Source of the DNA: Metellina segmentata
Taxonomy: Eukaryota; Arthropoda; Arachnida; Araneae; Tetragnathidae
Direction: 5' to 3'
NCBI GenBank assembly: GCA_947359465.1
Contig: OX375872.1
Coordinates: forward strand, 128,375,337-128,439,336
Length of the DNA stretch: 64,000 bases
Positions within the stretch are counted from its first letter, which is position 1. Each line of letters opens with the position of its first letter. Under the pieces are notes generated by a model. It made no database searches. It was not told where the DNA came from and was given only the letters and a program-made list of their open reading frames with translations. Shown here in pieces: positions 44,684 through 53,331 of the stretch. The position numbers and the translations under genes were made by a program.

Positions 44684-46348
44684 TCAATGTTTAGTTTTAA
44701 AAGAGCAGATCACTGACCTAAACGTTTTCTGCTCAAGGGTAGAATCTTTCACGACAGAATCTTCGCGCACCAGGGTAGAATCTTCCACGGCTGAATCTCT
44801 GCGCACCAGGGTAGAATCTTCCACGGCTGAATCTCTGCGCACCAGGGTAGAATCTTCCACGGCTGAATCTCTGCGCACCAGGGTAGAATCTTCCACGGCT
44901 GAATCTCTGCGCACCAGGGTAGAATCTTCCACGGCTGAATCTCTGCGCACCAGGGTAGAATCTTCCACGGCTGAATCTCTGCGCACCAGGGTAGAATCTT
45001 CCACGGCTGAATCTCTGCGCACCAGGGTAGAATCTTCCACGGCTGAATCTCTGCGCACCAGGGTAGAATCTTCCACGGCTGAATCTCTGCGCACCAGGGT
45101 AGAATCTTCCACGGCTGAATCTCTGCGCACCAGGGTAGAATCTTCCACGGCTGAATCTCTGCGCACCAGGGTAGAATCTTCCACGGCTGAATCTCTGCGC
45201 ACCAGGGTAGAATCTTCCACGGCAGAATCTGCGAGTACCAGGGCAGAATTTCTTCGCACCAGGGTAGAATCATCCACGGCAGAATCTCCTTGTTCAGGAG
45301 CAGAATCTTTAAATTCCAAATTAGAATCATCATATAATATGGGAGAGTAGCTAGATGGGGTAGGAGGATAGGAGAATTCAGTGCTTTCGTCAGACAAGAT
45401 GATAGGCCCGATCGGTATCTTTGTGGGTCCATAAAGGCGCAGGTCGCATTCATCGTCGCGACACCACCAGAACTCGAATTCAAATCTTAAAGTCAAAACG
45501 TCATCGAGCAAAACTGCGTTCTTTTGATTGGTCACAAAATCTTCATCTATAAAATAAGAGAAATCCCAAAGGTAACCAGTATTGAACCAAAAATTCTGAG
45601 GGCAATCCTGTGTTGAAATTAACAGTAATCCTCCGAGGACATCCACTACCGCGATCGTACATAAAAGCCTACCCAATTTTTTCAGATTAATGGGGTTTGC
45701 TGATATTGTCGCATAGGTAATGGATTTGGATCCGGGTTCGAAAAAGAGTCGTAAACTTAAAATAATTTGCTCACCTAAGGGAGGAGAAAGACAGACGTCA
45801 TAAAGCAGCGACCGTGGTAACGCGGAATAGTCCTCAATAGGCCAATTGAAGGACATGCGTTCCTTTGTAAAAACAGTAGAAATGAAGCATTGGACAGGTT
45901 GCACCTCTTTGGACGCATGCCACATACGGCAACGAACAGTCAAACTGTTGTTCACCAAATACAGATGAACGTTTTTCATGAAGACATCATCAGAACGCAA
46001 GAAATTATCATACACGTAGTAGTCTCGTCTTGGGAACGTGTAATTTCTGCATACCTTCACGCGTTGTGGCAAATTTCCAACGGTGAGCAATGACAATTCA
46101 AAATCTATGTCAACAGTCTCAGGTCCGTCTTTGTTCCTGTAGAGATAAAGCGACATAAATTCATCAGTCCGGAATAAACCTAACCTCCAATATGTGGTTT
46201 TTAGAAAGTCCAGGTTGAATTCAGGGCTCTCAACAGAAGTTATGCTGTAGCCTTCTCTGGCAAAGTGAATTCTCCATATAGTGGTGAAGGTATTTCTTCT
46301 TTCTCCGGAAGCACACACACACACACACACACACACAACTGTGAGCAT
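44684..46348 (-). CDS. Double-MATH-domain protein, gene 2, with 12-residue repeat tail
   Basis: Intronless. Using ATG 46348 the protein has 554 residues; the frame is open further up to 46441 without an ATG. MATH 1 is at about residues 21-145 (FTTIWRI, SPEFNLDFL, YWRLGLF, MSLYLYR, FELSLL, LTVRCRMW), MATH 2 at about 155-295 (FTKERMSFNW ... LLCTIAVVDVLG ... LTLRFEFEFWW). Residues about 370-526 are 13 copies of DSAVEDSTLVRR, then a unique end. No BTB domain, signal peptide or membrane segment seen. The homologous start codon, judged by gene 1 and by distance to the upstream block, is ATG 46371, but a (GT)13 run puts it out of frame. Function unknown. Confidence 0.75.
   Translation of the reverse strand: MLTVVCVCVCVCASGERRNTFTTIWRIHFAREGYSITSVESPEFNLDFLKTTYWRLGLFRTDEFMSLYLYRNKDGPETVDIDFELSLLTVGNLPQRVKVCRNYTFPRRDYYVYDNFLRSDDVFMKNVHLYLVNNSLTVRCRMWHASKEVQPVQCFISTVFTKERMSFNWPIEDYSALPRSLLYDVCLSPPLGEQIILSLRLFFEPGSKSITYATISANPINLKKLGRLLCTIAVVDVLGGLLLISTQDCPQNFWFNTGYLWDFSYFIDEDFVTNQKNAVLLDDVLTLRFEFEFWWCRDDECDLRLYGPTKIPIGPIILSDESTEFSYPPTPSSYSPILYDDSNLEFKDSAPEQGDSAVDDSTLVRRNSALVLADSAVEDSTLVRRDSAVEDSTLVRRDSAVEDSTLVRRDSAVEDSTLVRRDSAVEDSTLVRRDSAVEDSTLVRRDSAVEDSTLVRRDSAVEDSTLVRRDSAVEDSTLVRRDSAVEDSTLVRRDSAVEDSTLVRRDSAVEDSTLVRRDSAVEDSTLVREDSVVKDSTLEQKTFRSVICSFKTKH
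44769..45236 (-). repeat. 36-bp coding minisatellite, 13 units (gene 2 tail)
   Basis: Units start every 36 bp from 44769; the first twelve are nearly identical and the thirteenth (45201-45236) is diverged. Encodes DSAVEDSTLVRR, alternating acidic and basic residues. Because 36 is a multiple of three, other frames also stay open here and are not genes. Confidence 0.95.
46312..46337. repeat. (CA)13 microsatellite at the 5' end of MATH gene 2
   Basis: Read as (GT)n in the gene direction, it encodes Val-Cys alternation just after the usable ATG 46348. Confidence 0.95.
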
Positions 46349-46499
46349 GTTCTCTCCAAAAAGGTAGCCATTTCCAGAGCACACTGAACCAAATGTGTTT
46401 ACCTGTACCAACCGTTGCAGGGTCGACCAACACGATGACAATCTCTTTTAGTAAGTATGCTTAGAAATATATATGGTAGTTACGGTCCTTCCTCAAGTT

Positions 46500-46536
46500 C
46501 AGCATGCGCAAACTTTACGATCTGCATGAGTTATGC
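46500..46536 (-). promoter_or_regulatory. Conserved upstream block of MATH gene 2
   Basis: The plus strand reads 'cagcatgcgcaaactttacg' then 'atctgcatgagttatgcc', 131 bp before ATG 46371, closely matching the block upstream of gene 1. Gene-strand core TTTGCGCATGC. Confidence 0.55.
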
Positions 46537-46564
46537 CACGCTAGGGTTTGGCTTTATGTTATTG

Positions 46565-46787
46565 GTAGGTATTCAAGTAACACCGTACTGGAGCAACACG
46601 ACAGGCTATTGACGACCGGTCCGGGATCACTCCCCCAATTATATTATTAATTATTACGACCAATTATATTATTGATTTTTCGGAAAGTTAGGTAAGTATT
46701 TTGATTAACGTCGTACTGGAGCAACACAATAGACTATTGACGACGGTTAGGAATTAATCCCAACCTGAAAGATCCGACGACAACATC
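46565..46787 (-). repeat. Two SINE body 1 fragments
   Basis: Partial minus-strand copies at about 46565-46640 and 46690-46787. The second is interrupted by the SINE A that follows. Confidence 0.75.
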
Positions 46788-47090
46788 GCCGACCAACCGG
46801 TATAGTAGTTAAGGTGTTAGCCTCTAGATCGGAAGGTTCCTGGTTCGAATCCGGGTATGGTGTAGAGGCGGCTGGTGCACCTTAAATCTGTCGTGGCCGA
46901 AAGTCCTCACGTTGGGTTGGCGTGGAAGTTTGGAGAGTGGGGTGCCAGCTCAGGTGTTGCTTCGTCATCTGACCGTGGTTCAAAATTACGAGGTGTCGTC
47001 CTCGGATCTTTCCCTTAAGGGACTGATCCCGGACCGTCGTCAATAGCCCGTTGTGTTGCTCTAGTACGACGTTAACTAAAATTACCAATT
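46788..47090 (+). repeat. SINE A, first of a tandem set
   Basis: Head 'gccgaccaaccggtatagta', box B 'ggttcgaatcc', body and 'aaaattaccaatt' tail. Lacks about 20 bp after the head compared with the next copy. Confidence 0.9.
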
Positions 47091-47416
47091 ACCAACCGGT
47101 ATAGTGGTTAAGGTGTTAGCCTCTAGATCGGAAGGTTCCTGGTTCGAATCCGGGTCCGGGCATGGATGTTTGTAAACGTATGGTGTACAGGCGGCTGGTG
47201 CACCTTAAATCTGTCGTGGCCGAAAGTCCTCACGTTGGGTTGGCGTGGAAGTTTGGAGAGTGGGGTGCCAGCTCAGGTGTTGCTTCGTCATCTGACCGTG
47301 GTTCAAAATCACGAGGTGTTGTCCTCGAATCTTTCCCTTAAGGGACTGATTCCGGACCGTCGTCAATAGCCCGTTGTGTTGCTCTAGTACGACGTTAACT
47401 AAAATTACCATTACCA
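47091..47416 (+). repeat. SINE A, second of the tandem set
   Basis: Starts directly at 'accaaccggtatagtgg' out of the tail of the previous copy, without the leading 'gccg' and without a target duplication between the two. Confidence 0.9.
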
Positions 47417-47429
47417 TCTTCCGTTATGT

Positions 47430-47600
47430 AGGCAATTTGGAGAGTGGGGTGCCAGCTCAGGTGTTGCCTCATCATCTGACCGTGGTTCAACATTACGAGG
47501 AGTTGTCCTAGGATTTTTCCCTTAGGGGATGAATCCCGGACCATCGTCAACAGCCCGATGTGTTGCTCTAGTACGACGTTAATTAAAATTACCATTACCT
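47430..47600 (+). repeat. SINE A, third, 5'-truncated copy
   Basis: Begins at 'ggagagtggggtgccagctc' and ends with 'aaaattaccattacc'. More diverged than the first two. Confidence 0.88.
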
Positions 47601-47619
47601 AAATGTGCATCAGCCCAAC

Positions 47620-48009
47620 GCACCCATCGGTCGTGTTTGATCCCGTGTAGAGCTCGCAACTCTCAGGTTGCTCTCGATCCGCGAGTCTACCAACCGGGCT
47701 ATCGCGGCCTCATTGGTAATGGTAATTTTAGTTAACGTCGTACTAGAGCAACACAACGGGCTATTGACGACGGTCCGGGATCAATCCCTTAAATGAAAGA
47801 TCCGAGGACAAGACCGCGTAATTTTGAACCACGGGCACCCTACTCTCCAAACTTCCACGCCATCCCAACATGGACTTTCGGTCACAAGATTTTAAGGTCC
47901 AGCCGCCTCTACACCATACGCTTACAAACATCCATGCACTCACCCGGATTTGAACCAGGAACCTTCCGATCTACTGGCTAACACCTTAACCACCAGTCCG
48001 ATTGTCGGC
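47620..48009 (-). repeat. SINE head (B-like) followed by SINE A
   Basis: 47620-47712 is a lone tRNA-like head on the minus strand ('ggccgcgatagcccggttgg'). 47712-48009 is a SINE A with several small deletions and a head end mutated to 'caccagtccgattgtcgg'. Confidence 0.8.
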
Positions 48010-48512
48010 GTTTTTCTGACGGAGAAATTTAACAGCCGTTGGGTTGTTTAGTGCGAATTCAACAATGAAATAACTACCTATCTGTTGAATTAAGTCTTGG
48101 GTAGAGGGAAACGAACCTTTGCCGTCGAAAACTCACAAGCTATTACTCTATTTTGTCAAACCATTGAGCCTTGGCTTCAACTCCAGGAAGCCAATGCATA
48201 ACTTTAGAAAGCTGAAAACGAATTGGAGCTTTTTGGATAAAACAATACTTTTGTTCCCCACCGGAAATAATAAAAAAACTTTTTTTTTAATATTTTATGG
48301 TCCATTCTAAAAATAAAAAAAAATTTAATTTGGCAATCTTTGTTTTGACTAACTTAAAATGTGTTACAAAAATTGTCAGTATTTCTCATTTTTAATTTCG
48401 CATATGGTAATATTGAGACAAACTATAAATCCTTGGTATCTTCAAGTCATTGGAGGGTCTGTAGTAGTCAAAACTGCCGGCAAGAAAATGTGACGAAATG
48501 TTCTTTCGTCCT
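48010..48512. other. Spacer, no assigned content
   Basis: The minus strand gives a moderately gene-like reading at 48020-48270, with stops and no motif I can assign; it may be an unrecognised retroelement scrap. The rest is AT-rich. Confidence 0.3.
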
Positions 48513-48527
48513 CAAGAAATTGTAGGG

Positions 48528-48836
48528 TAATGGTAATTTTTAGTTAACGTCGTACTAGAGCAACACGACGGGCTATTGACGACGGTCCGGGATCAGTCCC
48601 TTGAGGGAAAGATCCGAGGACAACACCTCGTAATTTTGAACCACGGTCAGATGACGAAGCAACACCTGAGCTGGCACCCCACTCTCCAAACTTCCACGCC
48701 AACCCAACGTGAGGACTTTCTGCCACGACAAATTTAAGGTGCACCAGCCGCCTCTACACCATACGCTTACAAACATCCATGCCCGTACCTTCCGATCTAG
48801 AGGCTGACACCTTAACCACTATACCGGTTGGTCGGC
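48528..48836 (-). repeat. SINE A with box B deleted
   Basis: Perfect 15-bp target duplication caagaaattgtaggg at 48513-48527 and 48837-48851. Compared with other SINE A copies, the roughly 20 bp carrying the box B promoter ('ggattcgaaccaggaa') are missing between 'catgcccg' and 'taccttccgatctag'. Confidence 0.93.
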
Positions 48837-48851
48837 CAAGAAATTGTAGGG

Positions 48852-49889
48852 AAATTGGTTTTGTCCCCGACGAAATATTACCGAAAATAAACCTACAAAA
48901 AGCGGAATTTCTCGGTTAAGATCTCACTTTTGGTGTCCGAGTGAAATATTACCTCAAGCTAACGTTTATTCATGGCAAAGTACGTAAAACTGATCAGTGG
49001 TATTTTACCACACAGACGTGATTTCTCGTATAATTAATGTTGGTAGTGGTTAAGTTTATAATTAAAGAAAAATTCGCGCGTTTGCGGGAGATTCTATCAA
49101 TGGGTTTGCATTTTTTTTTAGAAACTGTTTTCAATAGAAGAGTCTTGGACAAATATATTTAGTAAATCTTATTAAAATAATCTTTACTCGCCTAATAAAA
49201 ACTGTTTTATAAGTGATGTTTCAAATCGATTTTACATTATGACTAGTTAGCTGGTCAATCTTGTCACTGTACTTAATATGCAAAATTAAAAGTGCAAACA
49301 AGGGTAATAGTTAAATTATACAAATATTTAAAAATATTTATTCAGGTAAACAGAAGTGCAGAAAACAGGGTTTTAATAGACTAACAGAGATTTAAAAGTA
49401 GAATAACGAAATATTTTTTATTTGCGTAACTTATGAATTGTAAATGGACGTTTTTAAAGCGAAATTAAAACTTCATGTCTACGAAACAGAAAGCATTCAA
49501 AGATACTATCAGAAAATTATATTTGTAACACTTGAAAATTCAACTGCGTTACACAAGTTTAATGTGTAAACATCATTTACTGATTTTTCAATTAAAAAAT
49601 TATTTTTTCAATCTAAAAAGTTAATTATAAGAACAATAAGTAATTCCATATTTTGTCTAAAAGAATTAAATTAATGTTAAAAACTTTCAAGACGTAATTG
49701 GTTAAGTCAAAATCTTGAAATTAAAGGAAAGTTAAAAGTTTTTTTAAGAAATGGGTCTATCTCACTGCATATCAGTTCATAACGAATTGTCAGCAATAAA
49801 AACTTCATCAACGCTAAAATCCAAGGAGCAAGAACAGTAATCTTAAATTATCTTCATTGAAAACTGAGCACCTCTGCGACACCAGAATC
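48852..49889. other. AT-rich 3' flank of MATH gene 3
   Basis: No coding signal. Minus-strand AATAAA motifs near 49335 and 49412 could serve as poly-A signals about 480-550 bp after the stop. Confidence 0.4.
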
Positions 49890-52022
49890 CTACAGGCCCG
49901 TGGAAGTATGTCCGATGGCAGAATCTTCCAGCCCGATGGAAGTATCTCCGATGGCAGAATCTTCCAGCCCGATGGAAGTATCTCCGATGGCAGAATCTTC
50001 CAGCCCGATGGAAGTATCTCCGATGGCAGAATCTTCCAGCCCGATGGAAGTATCTCCGATGGCAGAATCTTCCAGCCCGATGGAAGTATCTCCGATGGCA
50101 GAATCTTCCAGCCCGATGGAAGTATCTCCGATGGCAGAATCTTCCAGCCCGATGGAAGTATCTCCGATGGCAGAATCTTCCAGCCCGATGGAAGTATCTC
50201 CGATGGCAGAATCTTCCAGCCCGATGGAAGTATCTCCGATGGCAGAATCTTCCAGCCCGATGGAAGTATCTCCGATGGCAGAATCTTCCAGCCCGATGGA
50301 AGTATCTCCGATGGCAGAATCTTCCAGCCCGATGGAAGTATCTCCGATGGCAGAATCTTCCAGCCCGATGGAAGTATCTCCGATGGCAGAATCTTCCAGC
50401 CCGATGGAAGTATCTCCGATGGCAGAATCTTCCAGCCCGATGGAAGTATCTCCGATGGCAGAATCTTCCAGCCCGATGGAAGTATCTCCGATGGCAGAAT
50501 CTTCCAGCCCGATGGAAGTATCTCCGATGGCAGAATCTTCCAGCCCGATGGAAGTATCTCCGATGGCAGAATCTTCCAGCCCGATGGAAGTATCTCCGAT
50601 GGCAGAATCTTCCAGCCCGATGGAAGTATCTCCGATGGCAGAATCTTCCAGCCCGATGGAAGTATCTCCGATGGCAGAATCTTCCAGCCCGATGGAAGTA
50701 TCTCCGATGGCAGAATCTTCCAGCCCGATGGAAGTATCTCCGATGGCAGAATCTTCCAGCCCGATGGAAGTATCTCCGATGGCAGAATCTTCCAGCCCGA
50801 TGGAAATATCTCCGATGGCAGAACCTTCTAACCCGATGGAAATATCTCCGATGGCAGAACCTTCTAGCCCGATGGAAATATCTCCGATGGCAGAATCTTC
50901 CAGCTCGATGGTAGATTCTACTACGGCAGACTCTTTGATTTCAAAATGTCCGTGTTGCGAGTCAAACTCAACAAGAGAATCGTCAGATGTTGCAATACCT
51001 CCAATGGAAATTGGAAAATCGTCAGATGGGGTAAGACACGGGGAGGATGGTGTTGTACAACTGCTAAATGTGGGGATAAAATCTCCTAAGGTTTGCCACG
51101 GTCTATGTTCGTTTAGGTCAAATTCATCGACACGAGACAACCAAAACTCGAACTCGCATCTTAAAGTCAGAATATCATTGATCACCAATGAATCCCACAT
51201 TGAGATCAGCATAGTTTCCGGTATGGGAAAAGGAAACAACCAATCAAAATTAGGTACGAACCACATATTGCGAGGACATTCAATTGCTGAAGTCAACCTT
51301 GGATTTCCATGGATATCCACTACTGAGATCTTGCATACGAGTCGGCCTAACTGTCTCATATTTAGTGGTCCTAGTACGATTCTTACGTCTTTAAATCGCT
51401 TTGTTTCATCGTCCAAAAGAAGGTGCATATTCAATCCGATATTCCCTTGGGAGGGAGAAGAGAAAGTATGGGACTTGGGGCGAGGCGTCAATCCTAGTAA
51501 TAGGATTTCAGTGACAGACCAAAGAAAGGACACACGTTCCTTGACAAAAACGGTAGAAAAGAAACATAGCACAGGTTGCATCAATCTGTAGTCCGGCCAC
51601 ATACGGCAACGAACAGTCAAACAGTCACATGGAAAATAAACACGCATATTATTTACAACATCCAGTCGCTTCAAGAAATTATCATGAACGTAATGGCCGC
51701 CTCTTGAGAATCTACGAGTTTGCCGGATTTTGGAACTACGGGGTAGATTACCAAGTGTAAGTAACGACAATTCAAAATCCACAGAAAGACTCTCAGGTCC
51801 TTTGGTATTCCTGGAGAGGCAAAGCGAACCATATAAATCATTCAGGAACAAACCTAGCTTCCAACAGGTTCCGTTCATAAAATCAACTTTGAATTCTGGA
51901 CTCTCAGCAGCGGTCATCTTGAGATGATCCTTGGTCAAATCAATTCGCCAGAGTGTGGTGAAGGCATTACTATCAGTTTCCCAGTAGGCTGTAGAACATA
52001 TCGAATCCAAGTAACTCGACAT
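49890..52022 (-). CDS. Double-MATH-domain protein, gene 3, with 28-unit repeat tail (710 aa)
   Basis: Intronless from ATG 52022. MATH 1 at about residues 21-142 (FTTLWRIDL, SPEFKVDFM, CWKLGLFL, FELSLL, LTVRCRMW), MATH 2 at about 154-295 (FVKERVSFLW ... LVCKISVVDIHG ... LTLRCEFEFW). A linker of about 75 Ser/Pro-rich residues follows, then residues 372-708 are 28 copies of a 12-residue unit, mostly DSAIGDTSIGLE (early ones DISIGLEG variants). The stop TAG falls inside the last, diverged unit (IGHTSTGL), and the DNA beyond still reads DSGVAE. Nearly half the protein is this acidic repeat. No BTB domain, signal peptide or membrane segment. Closest relatives are genes 1 and 2. Function unknown. 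Confidence 0.8.
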   Translation of the reverse strand: MSSYLDSICSTAYWETDSNAFTTLWRIDLTKDHLKMTAAESPEFKVDFMNGTCWKLGLFLNDLYGSLCLSRNTKGPESLSVDFELSLLTLGNLPRSSKIRQTRRFSRGGHYVHDNFLKRLDVVNNMRVYFPCDCLTVRCRMWPDYRLMQPVLCFFSTVFVKERVSFLWSVTEILLLGLTPRPKSHTFSSPSQGNIGLNMHLLLDDETKRFKDVRIVLGPLNMRQLGRLVCKISVVDIHGNPRLTSAIECPRNMWFVPNFDWLFPFPIPETMLISMWDSLVINDILTLRCEFEFWLSRVDEFDLNEHRPWQTLGDFIPTFSSCTTPSSPCLTPSDDFPISIGGIATSDDSLVEFDSQHGHFEIKESAVVESTIELEDSAIGDISIGLEGSAIGDISIGLEGSAIGDISIGLEDSAIGDTSIGLEDSAIGDTSIGLEDSAIGDTSIGLEDSAIGDTSIGLEDSAIGDTSIGLEDSAIGDTSIGLEDSAIGDTSIGLEDSAIGDTSIGLEDSAIGDTSIGLEDSAIGDTSIGLEDSAIGDTSIGLEDSAIGDTSIGLEDSAIGDTSIGLEDSAIGDTSIGLEDSAIGDTSIGLEDSAIGDTSIGLEDSAIGDTSIGLEDSAIGDTSIGLEDSAIGDTSIGLEDSAIGDTSIGLEDSAIGDTSIGLEDSAIGDTSIGLEDSAIGDTSIGLEDSAIGDTSIGLEDSAIGHTSTGL
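49900..50907 (-). repeat. 36-bp coding minisatellite, 28 units (gene 3 tail)
   Basis: 1008 bp is exactly 28 units of 36 bp. About 24 central units are identical at the DNA level; variants are confined to both edges. There are no spacers, so it is not a CRISPR array. Long open frames on the plus strand here (to 51591) are by-products of the repeat. Confidence 0.97.
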
Positions 52023-52153
52023 TTACACTTAACTAGCAAAGAAAGTTTAAAAGAATGCAGTGACTGGAGCAACTATCAAGTCCACAATACAGTAGCCTTT
52101 AGTAGTTTAAGAGAAAATCTTAGAAACCCCCCCCCTCTCCAATTAAACATTGG

Positions 52154-52176
52154 GCATGCGCAAATTTTCTTATCAG
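52154..52176 (-). promoter_or_regulatory. Conserved upstream core of MATH gene 3
   Basis: 'gcatgcgcaaattttct' on the plus strand, 132 bp before the start codon, in the same position as the blocks upstream of genes 1 and 2. Only the core is conserved. Confidence 0.45.
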
Positions 52177-52205
52177 TTAAACCTATAAAAGATACCAGAG
52201 GCAAG

Positions 52206-53006
52206 TAGGTTCTTGGTTCAAATCCGTGTCTGTGCATGGATATTTTTAAGCATATGGTGCAGAGGAGGCTGGAACATCTTAAATCTGTCTTGGCCTAATG
52301 TTCACAATTTGGGTTAGTGTGGAAGTTTCGAGAGTGGGGTGTCAGCTCAGGTATTACCTCGTCATCTGACCGTGGTTCAAAATTACTTGGTGTCCTCGAA
52401 TCTTTCCCTTAAGGGATTGATCCCGGACCGACGTCAAAAGCCCGTTGTGTTGCTCTAGTACGACGTTAACAAAAATTACCATCCCTTAGGGGATTGATCC
52501 CGGACTGTCGTCAATAGCCCGTTGTGTTACTCTAGTACGATGTTAATTACAAATTACCATTACCGTTACCAGTGTCAAGTAGTTAGCTGGTATTTTGGTA
52601 TTTTTTTTAAATAACGTCACACTGGTCCAACTCAACGGGCTATTGGTGACGGTCCGGGTAATGTTAATTTTAGTTAACGTCGTACTAGAGCAACACAACG
52701 GGCTATTGACGACGGTCCGGGATCAAACCCAAAGGAAAAGATCCTAAGCACGTAGGTAGGTATTTAATTAACGCTGCACTGGACCAACACAAAGGGCTAT
52801 TGGAAACATTCCAGAACATCACCACATAATTCTGAACAACGATCAGATGACGAGGTCACGCCTGAGCAGGAATCCCATTCTTTAAATTTCCACACCATGC
52901 AACGTGAACACATTCGAGACAATAAAGATTTAACGTGCACCAGTCTCCTTTTTTACACGACGTTGTTTGGTTGCATTTGAACTGGCAATCCTCCTGTTGC
53001 TCTTTT
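52206..53006. repeat. Broken SINE copies
   Basis: A plus-strand SINE A lacking the first part of its head (52206-52480, box B 'ggttcaaatcc'), a plus-strand tail duplicate (52485-52570), and minus-strand body pieces at 52595-52660, 52662-52745 and 52750-53000 (the last with a B-like head remnant). Confidence 0.7.
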
Positions 53007-53331
53007 ATGGTAATTGTAATGGTAATTTTAGTTAACGTCGTACTAGAGCAACACAACGGGCTATTGACGACGGTCTGGGATCTGTCCCTTAAGGAAAAGA
53101 TCCTAGGACAACACCTCGTAATTTTGAACCTCGGTCAGATGACGAAGCAACACCTGAGCTGGCACCCCACTCTCCAAACTTCCACACTAACCCAACGTGA
53201 GGACTTTCGGCCACGACAGATTTAAGGTGCACCAGCCGCCTCTACACCATACGCTTACAAACATCCATGCCCAGACAGGGATTCGAATCAGGAGCCTTCC
53301 TATCTACAGGCTAACACCTTAACCACTATAC
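53007..53331 (-). repeat. SINE A, full length
   Basis: From 'ggtaattgtaatggtaattt' to the head 'ccactataccggttg', box B 'ggattcgaatc'. Little diverged. Confidence 0.88.

Noticed and set aside
44598..45483. Open frames of about 250 codons on both strands over the gene 2 repeat
   Set aside because: By-products of a repeat unit divisible by three; the frame that continues into the MATH domains is the gene.
46349..46441. Start of MATH gene 2 at 46441
   Set aside because: That codon is TTG and the extra residues match nothing in genes 1 or 3; ATG 46348 is the first in-frame ATG.
49900..50907. CRISPR-like regular array
   Set aside because: Units are contiguous with no variable spacers, in a eukaryotic coding sequence.
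49857..51591. Plus-strand open frames of 324 and 563 codons across the gene 3 repeat
   Set aside because: The 36-bp unit keeps every frame open. The longer frame starts at a GTG and lacks any domain; the minus-strand frame carries the MATH domains.
39674..53225. Recurring 60-70 codon frames ending in DFRPRQI or GLIPDRRQ
   Set aside because: They are translations of SINE A/body 1 copies in both orientations, not a protein family.
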